From Chrysomallon squamiferum (taxonomy: Eukaryota; Mollusca; Gastropoda; Neomphalida; Peltospiridae): 64,000 nucleotides of DNA. The DNA lies in NCBI GenBank assembly GCA_012295275.1, contig CM022669.1, positions 2,723,640 through 2,787,639 of the forward strand. Reading direction: 5' to 3'. How positions within the stretch are numbered: the stretch's first letter is position 1; every line of letters starts with the position of its first letter. Shown one piece after another: positions 22,525 to 33,419 of the stretch. The notes under the pieces are model-generated. The model did no database searches, was not told where the DNA came from, and was given only the letters and a program-made list of their open reading frames with translations. A program made the position numbers and the translations under genes.

Positions 22525-22530
22525 AATAAA
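22525..22530 (+). terminator. probable SNUPN polyadenylation signal
   Basis: AATAAA followed by a T/GT-rich stretch, about 370 bp after the stop codon; it fits a short 3' UTR facing the 3' end of NR2C2AP. Confidence 0.5.
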
Positions 22531-23076
22531 TGTACTTTGTTTTTATATGTATTGTTCAAGTTCTTCAAAATCTTTAGTAAAAGGCTATAGTTAAGGAAAA
22601 TAATAAAGCCAAGGTACGCAAAGAACAGAAATTTTAATCTGCATCTACATTTAGTCCTTAGATGTCCATCTGTTTCCTTTTTTTTTTACACCAGGTAAGA
22701 TAAAAATACAAACTTTTCTAAGGCCAGATGGGCTATCAAACTTTATTATAATGTAACACTGCTTTTGAGGAAACCTGTTCTTTATTTTCTTCCAACATTT
22801 AGATATATTTTAAAATTAGATTTTATCTTCTTTTGTCTTCCATTCATTATTACAGTGATGTGCTGCAATATCATTATTTTCCTACATCTAATTTATAACC
22901 ATATTTTTAAAACAATCTAAATCCTGATAATACTGTTACAAATCTTTTCCTCCATCATGTCATCTTTACAGACACTTCATTATCTTTATTGTGATTCCTT
23001 TCTATCAGTTTTCACCTTTCTGAAGCTTGTAGCTGATTCCTCTTTGTTGTTATGCATATTTCTGTATAATTTGCTG

Positions 23077-24550
23077 TTAGCATGGATTTCCCACGATGTC
23101 CAAATCATAGATAGTTATCCTTCCATAGAAATCTGTACTGTTATTAAATATGATCTTTACAAAATCAACTGGAAAGGCATCTTCTGGCATTTTGAAAATG
23201 TAATAAATGTTATGGAATAATATTAGGATTTTGTGAATGAACATTTAAAAACTGAAGAATACAGTACAAATGATTTAATATTAGTTTCATCTTAGTTTAC
23301 AAAATTTTTACCGATTTTTATGATTTCTGATATTTTAACTTGTGAAATTATTACATATCAAAGCTGAGTTTCAGCAAAACAATTAAAAACAATTTTTTTT
23401 TAAAAGGATATCTGTTGTGAACTGTTGTCTTCTGGAAAGATTTGCATGACTTTTCTGAAATCAGATCCTTCAAGTTTGCCTTCAATCCAACAATTTTTGC
23501 CAACAAAGCCACCTTGAAACTGAATACGTATTTCTGTAATGTAACATTGTCTGCCAAGATCTACAATAACCCACTGCGGTGAGCCCTGAAATGAAAAAAA
23601 AAAAAAATAAATAAAAAATAAAATTATTTGTTGATTTATAAAAAAAACATTTAATTCCACCATGTAATTTATTTTTGTTCAGATTTAATTATCTTAAATT
23701 CTTAAGATATGGATTAACAATCAACCATGAAAATTCTTTTTTTTTTGGTTGATAATCATTAAAAAGTTTTCAAGAGGAAAATAAAAGACAAAGAATTAAG
23801 CAATATGTTCATATTTTCAGGTGTTTTTGGTTTTGTTTGGAGGGGGTGGTGGTATGTAAAGCCTTTCACAGCAAACTCTACAGTTGAAAACTTTATTTCT
23901 GATTTGGCATGTAACTAGATTAAGTCACTTAACAGTGACAAAATAAACAATTGTGGAACAAGTTTTGCATTTGTGATAAATGAACAAAGGTTGACAACCT
24001 GCTCTGAATTCCAGCAGGTGTCTTCATTCCGATCAAGTAGGTATTTTTTCCCAAATTGTTTTATATCATTATTTAACACTGAACTCACTCTGCAAATAAA
24101 ATCAGATAATGAATTTATGAATAATGAAAGAGCTCTTTTCACAAAGTGAAATTTTTAATCATGTGATAAAAACATGTGATAAAAAAGAACCATTATTTAA
24201 TATGATAATTTAATCTCAAAGAAAAACTGTGCTAATAATAATAAAAATAATTTAAATGGTAGTTCTTGTATTATACTTACACCTGTCTGCCAAAATAATA
24301 TAAGCTATTGTAATAAATTTTTATACGGTTCCGTACATACAGCAGTTTAACAGGTTTGAAATTTAAAAAAAAAAAAATGATAATAATAATGATAATAATA
24401 GTTATATCAGTTGCACATCATTTTATTATTTAAAATGGATAGGAGTAATTAAATTTCGTCAAATATTAAATTATAAAAAGGGAGAGCGTTAATTTGTTTA
24501 TATTATGCCTACCGTGTTTTCGTTCTTTCTGATATAATGGAGGCTGCCAT
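23077..24550 (-). CDS. NR2C2AP: NR2C2-associated protein (TR4 orphan receptor-associated, TRA16)
   Basis: Four minus-strand coding exons: 24550-24513, 24089-23999, 23585-23412 and 23199-23077. The phases close to give 141 aa; the human protein is 139 aa. The start ATG begins MAASIISERTKTR. Family blocks follow: VSSVLNNDIKQFGKKYLLD, DTCWNSEQGSPQWVIVDLG, IRIQFQGGFVGKNCWIEG and, in the last exon, STDFYGRITIYDLDIVG. The fold is a single discoidin/F5-8C-like beta sandwich. In mammals the protein binds the nuclear receptor NR2C2 (TR4) and represses its activity; the role in this animal is unknown. The last intron (23411-23200) has AT-AC ends of the U12 class. The open frame stops at once if that intron is not removed, so ordinary GT-AG predictors will clip the C-terminus. 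Confidence 0.93.
23200..23411 (-). other. U12-type AT-AC intron of NR2C2AP
   Basis: The donor reads CAACAG/ATATCCTTTT, an exact match to the minor-spliceosome AT donor. The acceptor is TTATTAC/ATTTTC. A branch-site-like TTCCATAAC (23217-23209) differs from the consensus TTCCTTAAC at one position, and its adenosine is 10-11 nt from the 3' end, the usual U12 spacing. The length is 212 nt, phase 0. Joining the exons gives SSQQIFKMPED, which aligns with family members without a gap. Confidence 0.9.
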
Positions 24551-25243
24551 AACAAGTACGCCGTATATCATTAACAAAAAAAAAAAAAAAACACAACAAA
24601 CTTACGAATATGTTCAGCTACATAATTTGAAGGATTTAAAAAGGGGAAATATTTAGAATAAAATAAAACACGAATTGTATTATTAAATCGAACGCACTTG
24701 AGGAAATCAAAGTTTGCCGAAAAGTAACGAAGGAATTTCTCGGCGGATGTTATTGATTCGGGACCTTTCCGTGGTACATTTATCAAATATTGCCGAGTGA
24801 TGTCGAAATAGAAATGAAAGGAAAATTAGGCATGTATGCATCTTACTGTAGATATAAACATGATGAATTACATTCAATCATTCATTTAACAAAATCTCAG
24901 TCATATTCTTTTGTAAATTGGCATTCCACGCAGAAGTTAATTATTCAACTTTAACCTGTTGACGTGAAGTTGATATTCTGTTGTTCAGGAATTCTATTGA
25001 GAAATAAAAATAAAGTTCTGAAAGTTTGTTTATTGTATTTCATACCTTATATTTTAAATATACGGTTTAAACTATTTAGAAACATTAACTTTAATATACA
25101 GTGTTAATGAATCTTAGTATAATTAAATGACTGAGAACCATACATCACATGTGATTTTTTATCAAATATTCATCGAGGTGTCATATTCATGATACGGAAT
25201 ATTTTCATTTTCTTATAACAGGTAATCCACGGAATGATTACTC
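24551..25243. promoter_or_regulatory. shared upstream region of NR2C2AP and the DUF167 gene
   Basis: The 693 bp between divergent start codons hold both 5' ends. No TATA box or named site stands out. An 18-nt A tract lies close to the NR2C2AP start. The 71-aa minus frame 24571-24786 has no family similarity. Confidence 0.4.
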
Positions 25244-26934
25244 ATGTTTACAAGAATATTTTGTAATGTTCAGAAAGCAACAAAATGTGCTGACTTCCTG
25301 CAAGAAACAAAACACATGCATACCAAATATTCTGATTTCATGATGCCAAGAAACAAGAAACAGAATATATCAGAAAAGGTACATAATAAAAAATATTGTT
25401 AATATTTCGTTCATGTCTATAAAAAAAAAAAGAGAAAACACACACACACACACACATCTCTATCTACCTTCAGATATAGTCTCAAAAGTATGACAGTTGA
25501 ATATGTTATTAAAAATATTTCTTCCTTTCTTAAAGAATAGGTTGACTTTCATGTTTTATTCCAAAGATAATAATAACTTAGTTGACATATCAGTATTAAA
25601 TAATTATACTCACTGATTTGTTTATATTTTAAATAAGGTAATTTCTTTTGAAGAACAGAATATCTAAATAAATTTTAATAATTCAAAAACAGAATAATTA
25701 CAATAGTCTTTAATGCTGGCTTCATCTTTATATTCACAGTCTTCTTAATGTAATGAAATGTTCATTTGTCTGGTTTCATTTTAGAAAGCATCAGCAGAAA
25801 GTCAGCCATCAGTAGCAGCTGTAGTTGCCAATGTCAAAGAGAAGACAGTTTCAATTAAGGTGTTGGCAAAACCAGGAAGCAAACAAAATGGGATCACAGG
25901 TTATATTTCTTTAGTTTTTAAATAGATTTTCATGATATTGATAAATACTCTATGAATATCAATGACAGTATTTTTTTTTATTTATCAAAGCAAATTTATG
26001 TCAAGACATTTTGTGATTTCTACAGTAAGTATTCTCATTTCTGATGAATGTTGCAATCATCTTATAAAGGTTTTTTTTGTTTTTTACTGTCACACATTCA
26101 CTACAAGCTGTGCCATTATCAGTTCAGCCAGAAATAGTTACTGCTTCTATAGTTTCCAAAGCAAGAAATCAAACTATTTCATGCATTTGGAATAATATTA
26201 TTAGTAGATAAGGACCCAGATGAATTATGTTTTGAAATAAAAAGTGAAACTTTCTCTCCACCCAACAGTGTAGCATATTCGGAATTATTTTTAAGTTAAT
26301 AATATTTACTTTTATACAAGAATAATAGTTTTAATAAATTGTTATCTGTATCTGTTATATTTAAAAGAAATTGGTGCTGATGGTGTAAGCATTCAGATTT
26401 CTGCACCTCCAGTTGATGGTGAAGCCAATGCAGAACTCATCAAGTATCTATCAAAGGTCCTTGGACTTCGCAAATCAGATCTCAGCCTAGATAAAGTAAA
26501 CACAATTTTTAAACACATACTTTTTTTTGTGTTGTAATTTTTAATACATTTTGTGCTTTTAATATTTTTTGAATTACCCCAGAAATCATTAAAGTAAACA
26601 AAATAAAAAAATAAAATAAAATGTTAAAATGATTTATTTTGAATAAGTTGCTGATTATAAGTTATTTAAAATACATTTTCCAACACAGATTACCAATCAA
26701 GTTTTATGCAAATTCATTTGATGTTTGTTTTGCATGGTAATACTTAATTGCTTAATAATACGTAACATCAATCCTGTTGAAGCAGTGTACCAGTTTTCAA
26801 GTTCATCATACTTAAAAAGTTATACTTATTTTTTTCAGGGCTCAAAATCAAAGCATAAAACTGTTGTTGTGTATGCATCAGTTACAGCTGAAGAAATTCT
26901 CAAAAAACTGCAATCAGAAATGGAAAGAAGCTGA
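25244..26934 (+). CDS. C15orf40: DUF167 / UPF0235 family protein (C15orf40 homolog)
   Basis: Four exons, 25244-25378, 25785-25899, 26368-26495 and 26839-26934, closing to 157 aa. Exons 2-4 encode the whole DUF167 domain: [17 protein letters not shown], then [20 protein letters not shown], then [18 protein letters not shown] and [15 protein letters not shown]. The family folds as a small alpha/beta domain (bacterial YggU); its function is unknown. Exon 1 adds about 45 residues starting [14 protein letters not shown], basic and lacking acidic residues at first, which could be a mitochondrial targeting peptide. An internal MMPRNKK lies where a shorter vertebrate form starts, so two starts are possible. 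Head-to-head with NR2C2AP. Confidence 0.92.
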
Positions 26935-27060
26935 TTAAAGCATTCAGTAGCATATGAAATGTTAGTGATGTTTAATGTTCTGAGAACAGAAAGACATTTG
27001 TTTCAAAATGAGATTATAAATATTTTTTATTTCATCAGAAAGTGACAGAACAGTTTGATG

Positions 27061-27066
27061 AATAAA
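27061..27066 (+). terminator. probable polyadenylation signal of the DUF167 gene
   Basis: AATAAA 127 bp after the stop codon, followed by T/GT-rich sequence near 27090-27120. Confidence 0.5.
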
Positions 27067-28020
27067 TAACTTAATTCTGTGAAGCCAAGTGTTGTACATT
27101 GTTTACTGTGTGAATTATTTTCCTTAATAATTATCTTTTGGTTGGAGTAGGCTGTAGCTGAATATTATCATGCTTGCTAGAGTTGTGATTACTCATCAGT
27201 ACTCCCATTTGGCTATTTCCCTCATTAGCCAGAACTAGCATTAGTAACAGTATGTACTTTCCTATCTTTAGGAATAGAAAAGATCTCTTATTGCTAACTG
27301 ACAAAAGCAAGATTTTTCATCCATAATTATGCATTTCAAAACTTTTTAAATATTGATTTAAAATACATTGATTGCATTGTTAATAATGTTTTTCTATCCT
27401 TGCATTAGGTTCAGATATACAGATCAAAATGACATTATTCTCTGATGAGGCCATGCTGACCCTTTATATTGATAAATCAATATGAATTAATTGATAATCA
27501 TAGTAATATTTTTGTTTTGTTCTAATTGCTCCTATTAGGATATATTACCTAATGTTATTGAATCCTGTAGTTTGATGTTTTATGTGCCTTGTCCTGTGGG
27601 TGTCAGCTTGGGACATAGAAAATCCTATTTTATTTGCCGAATTGTGAATGGCCCGGTAAGCAGAAGGAACTAATTGGTTTGTATGGTCTGCATTGCATAT
27701 AATTAAAAAGAACAAGACTGTTACGAAAGAATCTCAGTAAATAAGGTAATACAATGAATTCTCAAAGTGCGTTTGTAGATAAAAGATTTAATATCTAACT
27801 GTTCTGAGGACAGAGAGTATATTTGTTTACTTATTGTTTTCATTTTTATTTTTATAATCTTTCTACACTATTTTAATTTAAGATTTTTTAAACAATAAAC
27901 TTTAAGCAAACTGTAATTACAGAGAAAAACTCAATAGAAGTCTTTTCTTTAAACATAAATATTCTTTAGAAATAGGTTTTCAGTCATATTCAAATAACAA
28001 CATTAACAACACTATTTTTT
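27067..28020. other. intergenic, no gene supported
   Basis: A short frame near 27573-27670 (CPVGVSLGHRKSYFICRIV) resembles an exon with a downstream GT, but it shares its GTGCCTTGTCCTG core with the GT-rich repeat that follows and is more likely repeat sequence. Confidence 0.4.
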
Positions 28021-29850
28021 ATCCAGTGAAATTTGTATCTGTGTTTTGTCCTCTGTGCTGTTACTCTGTGTTTTGTGTCCCTGTCCTGTTGTTGTCTGTG
28101 TATTGTTTTTGGTGTAGTGTGTATACTGTATATGTGTTCATGTAGTTTTTGTTTTATGTGTGATGTTTGTGTTGTGTGTCCTGTTGTGTGAAATTTTGTT
28201 TGTTTTGATTACATGCTGTTTGTATTGTGCATATTTTGTATGCTTGTTGTTGTTCCATGTTTGTGCTTTGTGTCCAGTGTGATGTGTATGTCTGTGATTT
28301 TATGGGTGTTGTGTTTGTGTATGATATATATTATGATATGTATTATGTTTTGTCTTTTATGTAGGTGTGTTTTTTGTGTTGTTCTGTCTTGTGCACTCCA
28401 TACAGGAACCAAACACAACATGTACCACCTACAAAACAGAACACAGAAGACAATGCACAGAGTGGTGTCTAGTGCATGTGTTGTGTTTTGAGAACTTGGT
28501 ATAGGTTATGTTTGGTTCATGTTGTGGTCTGGTGTGATGTTTTGTGTGCCTTGTCCTGAATGGTATATGTAATGTATGCATTTTTGTATGTTTGTTTTTG
28601 CATGTTTGGGTTTTGTAAATGCATTTTTTGTATGTTTGTTGTAATGCTCTGTATCTGTATTTTGTGTCTGATGTTGAATGAGTGTTTGTTTTGTGTACCC
28701 TGTGTTGTTGCCATCTGTGTTTCTTATCTGGTGATATTTGTATCTGTGTTTTATCCCCTGTTGCTCTGAGTGTTTTGTGTCTCCTATCATGTTGCTGTTT
28801 GTGTTTTGTGTCCCCTGTGCTGTTGCTGTCTGTTTTGTGTTTGTTGTGGTGTGTGTGTGTGTGTGTGTGTGTGTGTTTATGTGTATTTTTTTTTTATGTG
28901 AGGTTTCTGTTGTGTGTCATGTGCTATGTTCCCTGTGGTGTGAAATTTTGTTTGTTTTGTCTTATATGCTGTGTGTATTATTGTGCATATTTTATATGTT
29001 TGTTGTTGTCCCATGTTTGTGCTTTGTGTCCAGTGTGATGTGTATGTCTGTGTGTTGTTTTTGGATTTTACGTGTATGCTGTGTATGTGTGTGATGTATA
29101 TTATATGTATGATCTGCAGTCTGTTTTGTCTTTTCCGTTGTCCTGTCTTGTGCACACCACACAGGCACCAACACATACCTGTGTGTTTCTCTGTGTGTGT
29201 CTGAGTATATATGTGTTTTTCTGTGTGTTTTTGTATGACTGAATGACTGTGTTGTATGTCATGTTGGAGTGTGGTGTATTTGTTTTGTTCATGTTGTGTA
29301 TGTTGTGTAGTGTATTTGTATTTTGTAACAGAAAGGGTGTAACACTGTGTTGTGCATCTCTGAGTGTCAGGTGTATGCATGTGTTTGTGTGTATGGGTTT
29401 GTTATGTCTGTGTCAGCACATTTTTTTTCTGTGGGATTGTCTGTTGTCTTGTGTCTGCATGTTTTTGTTGTGTCTGTCCATTTGGATACTTTGTGTTGTG
29501 TGTCATGTAGGTGGATGATTATTGCATGCCGTGTTTCTTTTGTGTGTAATGAACATGGAGTATGTAGTCTGTCTGTTTCAGTGTATATATGTGGCTGTGT
29601 GTCCACGTCTGTCTGTCAATGTGTCCAACTATGTCTCTGTGTTTGTGTGAATCTATATATAAATGTCTGTGCCTGTATTAGAGTGTTAGTATTTTTGTGT
29701 GTCTGTGTCTATGTTTTTGTCTAGGTATATATGTGTGTTTGTCTGTATGTGTTTATTTCTTGTACAAGTGTTTGTGGGGTTTATGCTTTATGTTATGTAG
29801 TGTATGTGTTTCGTTTGGGGGATATCTATGTGTGTGTTGTGTGGTGTGAA
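28021..29850. repeat. GT-rich low-complexity array with a 756-bp duplication
   Basis: Built from variants of TGTTTTGTGTCC, TGTTGTGT and GTGTGTGT. A longer unit is duplicated: 28196-28430 and 28948-29185 align at an offset of 756 bp. Shared blocks are CCATGTTTGTGCTTTGTGTC (28255 and 29011) and TGTCTTGTGCAC..CA.ACAGG. Both strands show long open frames rich in Val/Cys or Thr/His, because the composition lacks stop codons. They are not genes. Confidence 0.8.
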
Positions 29851-29938
29851 TCTGAAGTGTTATATGTGTAACACACAACAGAAATAGCAGAAAACATCAA
29901 CACACAGAGAGATATCCCCCAAACGAAACACATACACA
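29802..29938. repeat. inverted repeat at the edge of the GT-rich array
   Basis: Arms of about 36 bp: GTATGTGTTTCGTTTGGGGG at 29803 pairs with CCCCCAAACGAAACACATAC ending near 29935, with one or two mismatches further in. A loop of about 60 bp ends in CACACAACAG. Confidence 0.8.
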
Positions 29939-31866
29939 GAGCTAGGAATTCCACAACACTTTGGACTGTTTTATGCAATGGGATTTGCACTGCCCAAACT
30001 ATTCAAACTTTCAGTTTGGTATGAATATCTCTATCTATCAATCTGTGTCTATCTGTCTATTTCTCTATCTATCTACCTATCTGTGTCTATCTCTAGTAAT
30101 ATATATATATATATATATATCTCTAATCTATCTCTCTATCCATACCTATGTTAATAAACTAAATTAGGAGTAGTTAGCATAATCTTGATGAATGAATCAA
30201 TGAAAAAATAAAGGTAAAAAAAATAAAAGACTAATGTGCTGTAGATATATTGGTAGATTACTTGTACAAAAAATTGTTTATTTATTTATTTTATTTTTAT
30301 ATAATTTAACAAATGCTTAAGAATATTATATGTTTGTGTAATATTGTGCATGTGTTTCTGTAAGTTTGTGTGTGTGTGTGTGTGTGTGAATCAGGTTCTG
30401 AAATAGATATCTGATTTTATTTTTACTCTAAGAAAAATTTTGATTCAATTTTCAGTTTGAAATATAGGACACACTGACATAAATTATTGGCTATTAGAGA
30501 GTATTTCTTTAAATTACACACGACTGTTAAGATTTCTCTGTTTTTAATACTGCTATATAAGATTTACTTATTGTATTTAATACTAAATAACAGCCAAATA
30601 AAGTATAATAAGGAGGTTTAGTAGCCAAAATACAAATGCTCTGGTTTAAATTTTGACTTTGGGTCATAATAAACCAGTAACCATCTTCCTCTATATTAAT
30701 CTTTTATTACAATAATTACATAACTGTTAATTATATGTGATAACATACAAGCATTTTCTGCATCATCATTACAACACATCAATCTATTATTATAATTTTT
30801 AGATAAACTCTTGCTAATCTTTGCAAGTATATTACCAATTTATCTTCTTTTTTTTTTTTGTTTTCCCTATTGCTCTCTTGATGGGATTAATCTTTGTTTT
30901 TAAATAAAACTAATTCTGTAATTATCTGGTCATACTTCTTTATGAAAATAGTGTGGGTGATTCCTCATATACTGAATCAGATGAAATCTCTTATATTTAA
31001 ATAGCTCTCTGTTAAACAGCAGTACCAGATTTCACATGTCAAATTACAAATAACTGTCATCCCTCATCAACAGGTAATGGAAATCAGAATAACCCAAAAA
31101 TGCTTTTGGTTTCTACAGATGTCCTGCCAGTAAGCAGAATTTACATGATTAATTTAAGCGACCTTCACCTCAGGAAAAGCTCTGTGGTAAAAAATCTATG
31201 AATTGGCAGCTACCAATATACAGATTTACATACTCTTTATGTAAGGTCCATGAAAGGTTTATTTCTCTAGGACAGAGACTAAGAACTTTCCCAAAGTTTC
31301 TTGAATAAAATGTTCTTTGTTTTATTTTATCATACAGTAAACAAAACCCTATGAACATCATTGAAAACTTGAAATCAACTGTGTGTTCATTTGTTCAAAT
31401 AAATATTCAAAATAATTTGCCATAAAGGTTTCTTTCAACTTACTGAATGTTTTCTTTGTTGTTTTATATCATATGTTTGACATTAATAACTGGCAAGTCA
31501 CATCTGCTATTGTTATCACCTTCCAATCCAGGAACATCATCTGCATTATATGTCAAATATGCTTAAGACAAAAATTACAAAACTTCTAAATTAAATAAAG
31601 TAAAGCCTACAAATGACAAATCTAGATTGATACTTTATTCAGATATTCATTATTTCACAGTACATTAACAGAATACTGAATTTTTTGTGCAGCTAAAACG
31701 AGCCAAATTAATTTTAATTAAGTTTAAAATAAATAAATAAATTAAAGTGAATGTATTAAGAAATAAAATCAAAGTATTCTGATTGATACTAGTAAAGATT
31801 GTTAACATAACCACACAGAATATTTTACATGTATTACAATGAAAAACAGTGCCAATAAACACATCT

Positions 31867-31903
<37 letters not shown>

Positions 31904-32406
31904 AATTATTCATTCAAAATAACAAAATACACAGAATATTTTATGAGTACAGTAATGATATATGTGGCAACAGGTATCCCAGGTCCTCACATTGTGGGTC
32001 ATTTTGTACCACATAACCAGACATTCTGTTTCCCACCCCATGCAGAGTAAGTGCTCATTATGAAATTAAAGGACATCATCTTTTTTCAGGATAGTGTCGT
32101 TTTCCTTATACGGTATCAGCACAGAATCTGCTTAATACTTTCACTGATTTAATAACATTTGAGTTAGTACTGAGCATTTTTATGGCTATCAGAATATACA
32201 TATAGACAATTCTGAATTAAAGAATTAAAACATAAATTTAACAAAATGTTAACAATAAAATAAATTATTATAAAGATACAAACAAACAACAATAAAACAA
32301 CAAAAAAACTGACAGATTTATCTGCACAATAATGATAAAAAGTAATAATTTTTTAATTGCTATTGTTAAACATTTAAACATTCAAAACATCAATCTTGGA
32401 TAAAAG

Positions 32407-32437
<31 letters not shown>

Positions 32438-33419
32438 TAACTTTCATACCTGCAACAAAATGCTAACAATAAAAAGTATTATCTCAAAAATATAGATATT
32501 AACAACAAAACATGCAGTGTTTAAAAAAACAGTAATAATAAAATTAATTATTGTAAGTGTAAATAATGCTTATACTCTTAATGAAGCTAGATCATATAAA
32601 AATAAACTATATAATACCTAGTAATAATATTCACAAATTATTACTGAATAATTCAATAAATTAATGACAACCAATTTATCAAAATATAACAGACAAGAGA
32701 CATGCTGAACAGTCAAAATTTCAGGTCAATATCAGATTGTGATAGGAAGAAGTTGGGAATATTTGTCACGATCACACATTCTGGTCTTTGCTAGACAGTG
32801 CAACTGTGACAGCAAAGAGATGGGGTATATTTGTCATGTCACCCTTTCTGAAAAAATTTGACAGAGGGAAACTGTTAAAGTGAAGAGAAAATGCCTCTTC
32901 TGGTCACTGTCTGTTCAGCATCTGGCTGCCTGACAGTAATGTTTGACAGAAGGAATAGGCGACCTTCTACAATGCAATATCCATGATACTTTGATTGATA
33001 GTGTGTAACAACAGATGTTTTTTGTTAATGACATTTGTTTAAACAGTTCAGCAAAATGATTACAAAAGTTTTCCTTCAAACCGATAATTTTAAAGGTAGT
33101 CTGCCAAAAAAAAAAAAAGAAAAAAAAGTGGAAAATAAAAATAATAATAAATATATAATAAAAATAAATGAAGGTAAATTAATAATTCAAAAATAAATAA
33201 ATAAAACTTCTAGATACGGTCTGAATCACTGAATTACCTGTTTAAATCAAATACACATCAAATGCATTTTTTTCAGACTGAATGAAATTTTTTATTTTTT
33301 AATATTCATTTTCTATAACTTTTGCGCTATATTACCGGAAACGGAAATAATCTCATATACCATAAGGCTTTGCGGTGTGGGGGGGGTGAAAAAAAAAAGG
33401 AAAAAAAAAAGCGATAATA
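29939..33419. other. intergenic, no gene supported
   Basis: Contains simple repeats: CTAT-rich 30030-30120, (GT)n near 30368-30388, poly-A 31868-31900 and 32411-32437. Short open frames show no family similarity. The last few hundred bases should hold the ubiquilin promoter and 5' UTR; CATACCATAAGG...GGTGTGGGGGGG just before the start is the only GC-rich spot. Confidence 0.45.

Noticed and set aside
22957..23220. Plus-strand 87-aa open frame
   Set aside because: It is antisense to the last NR2C2AP exon and its U12 intron, whose minus-strand reading matches a known family.
27573..27670. Possible exon with CPVG motif resembling SNUPN exon 3
   Set aside because: The similarity is limited to a few residues, and the DNA core matches the GT-rich repeat nearby; there are no partner exons.
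28213..29724. Many overlapping open frames of 60-167 aa on both strands
   Set aside because: They come from GT/CA-rich repeat that lacks stop codons; products are Val/Cys- or Thr/His-rich and the frames mirror each other on both strands.
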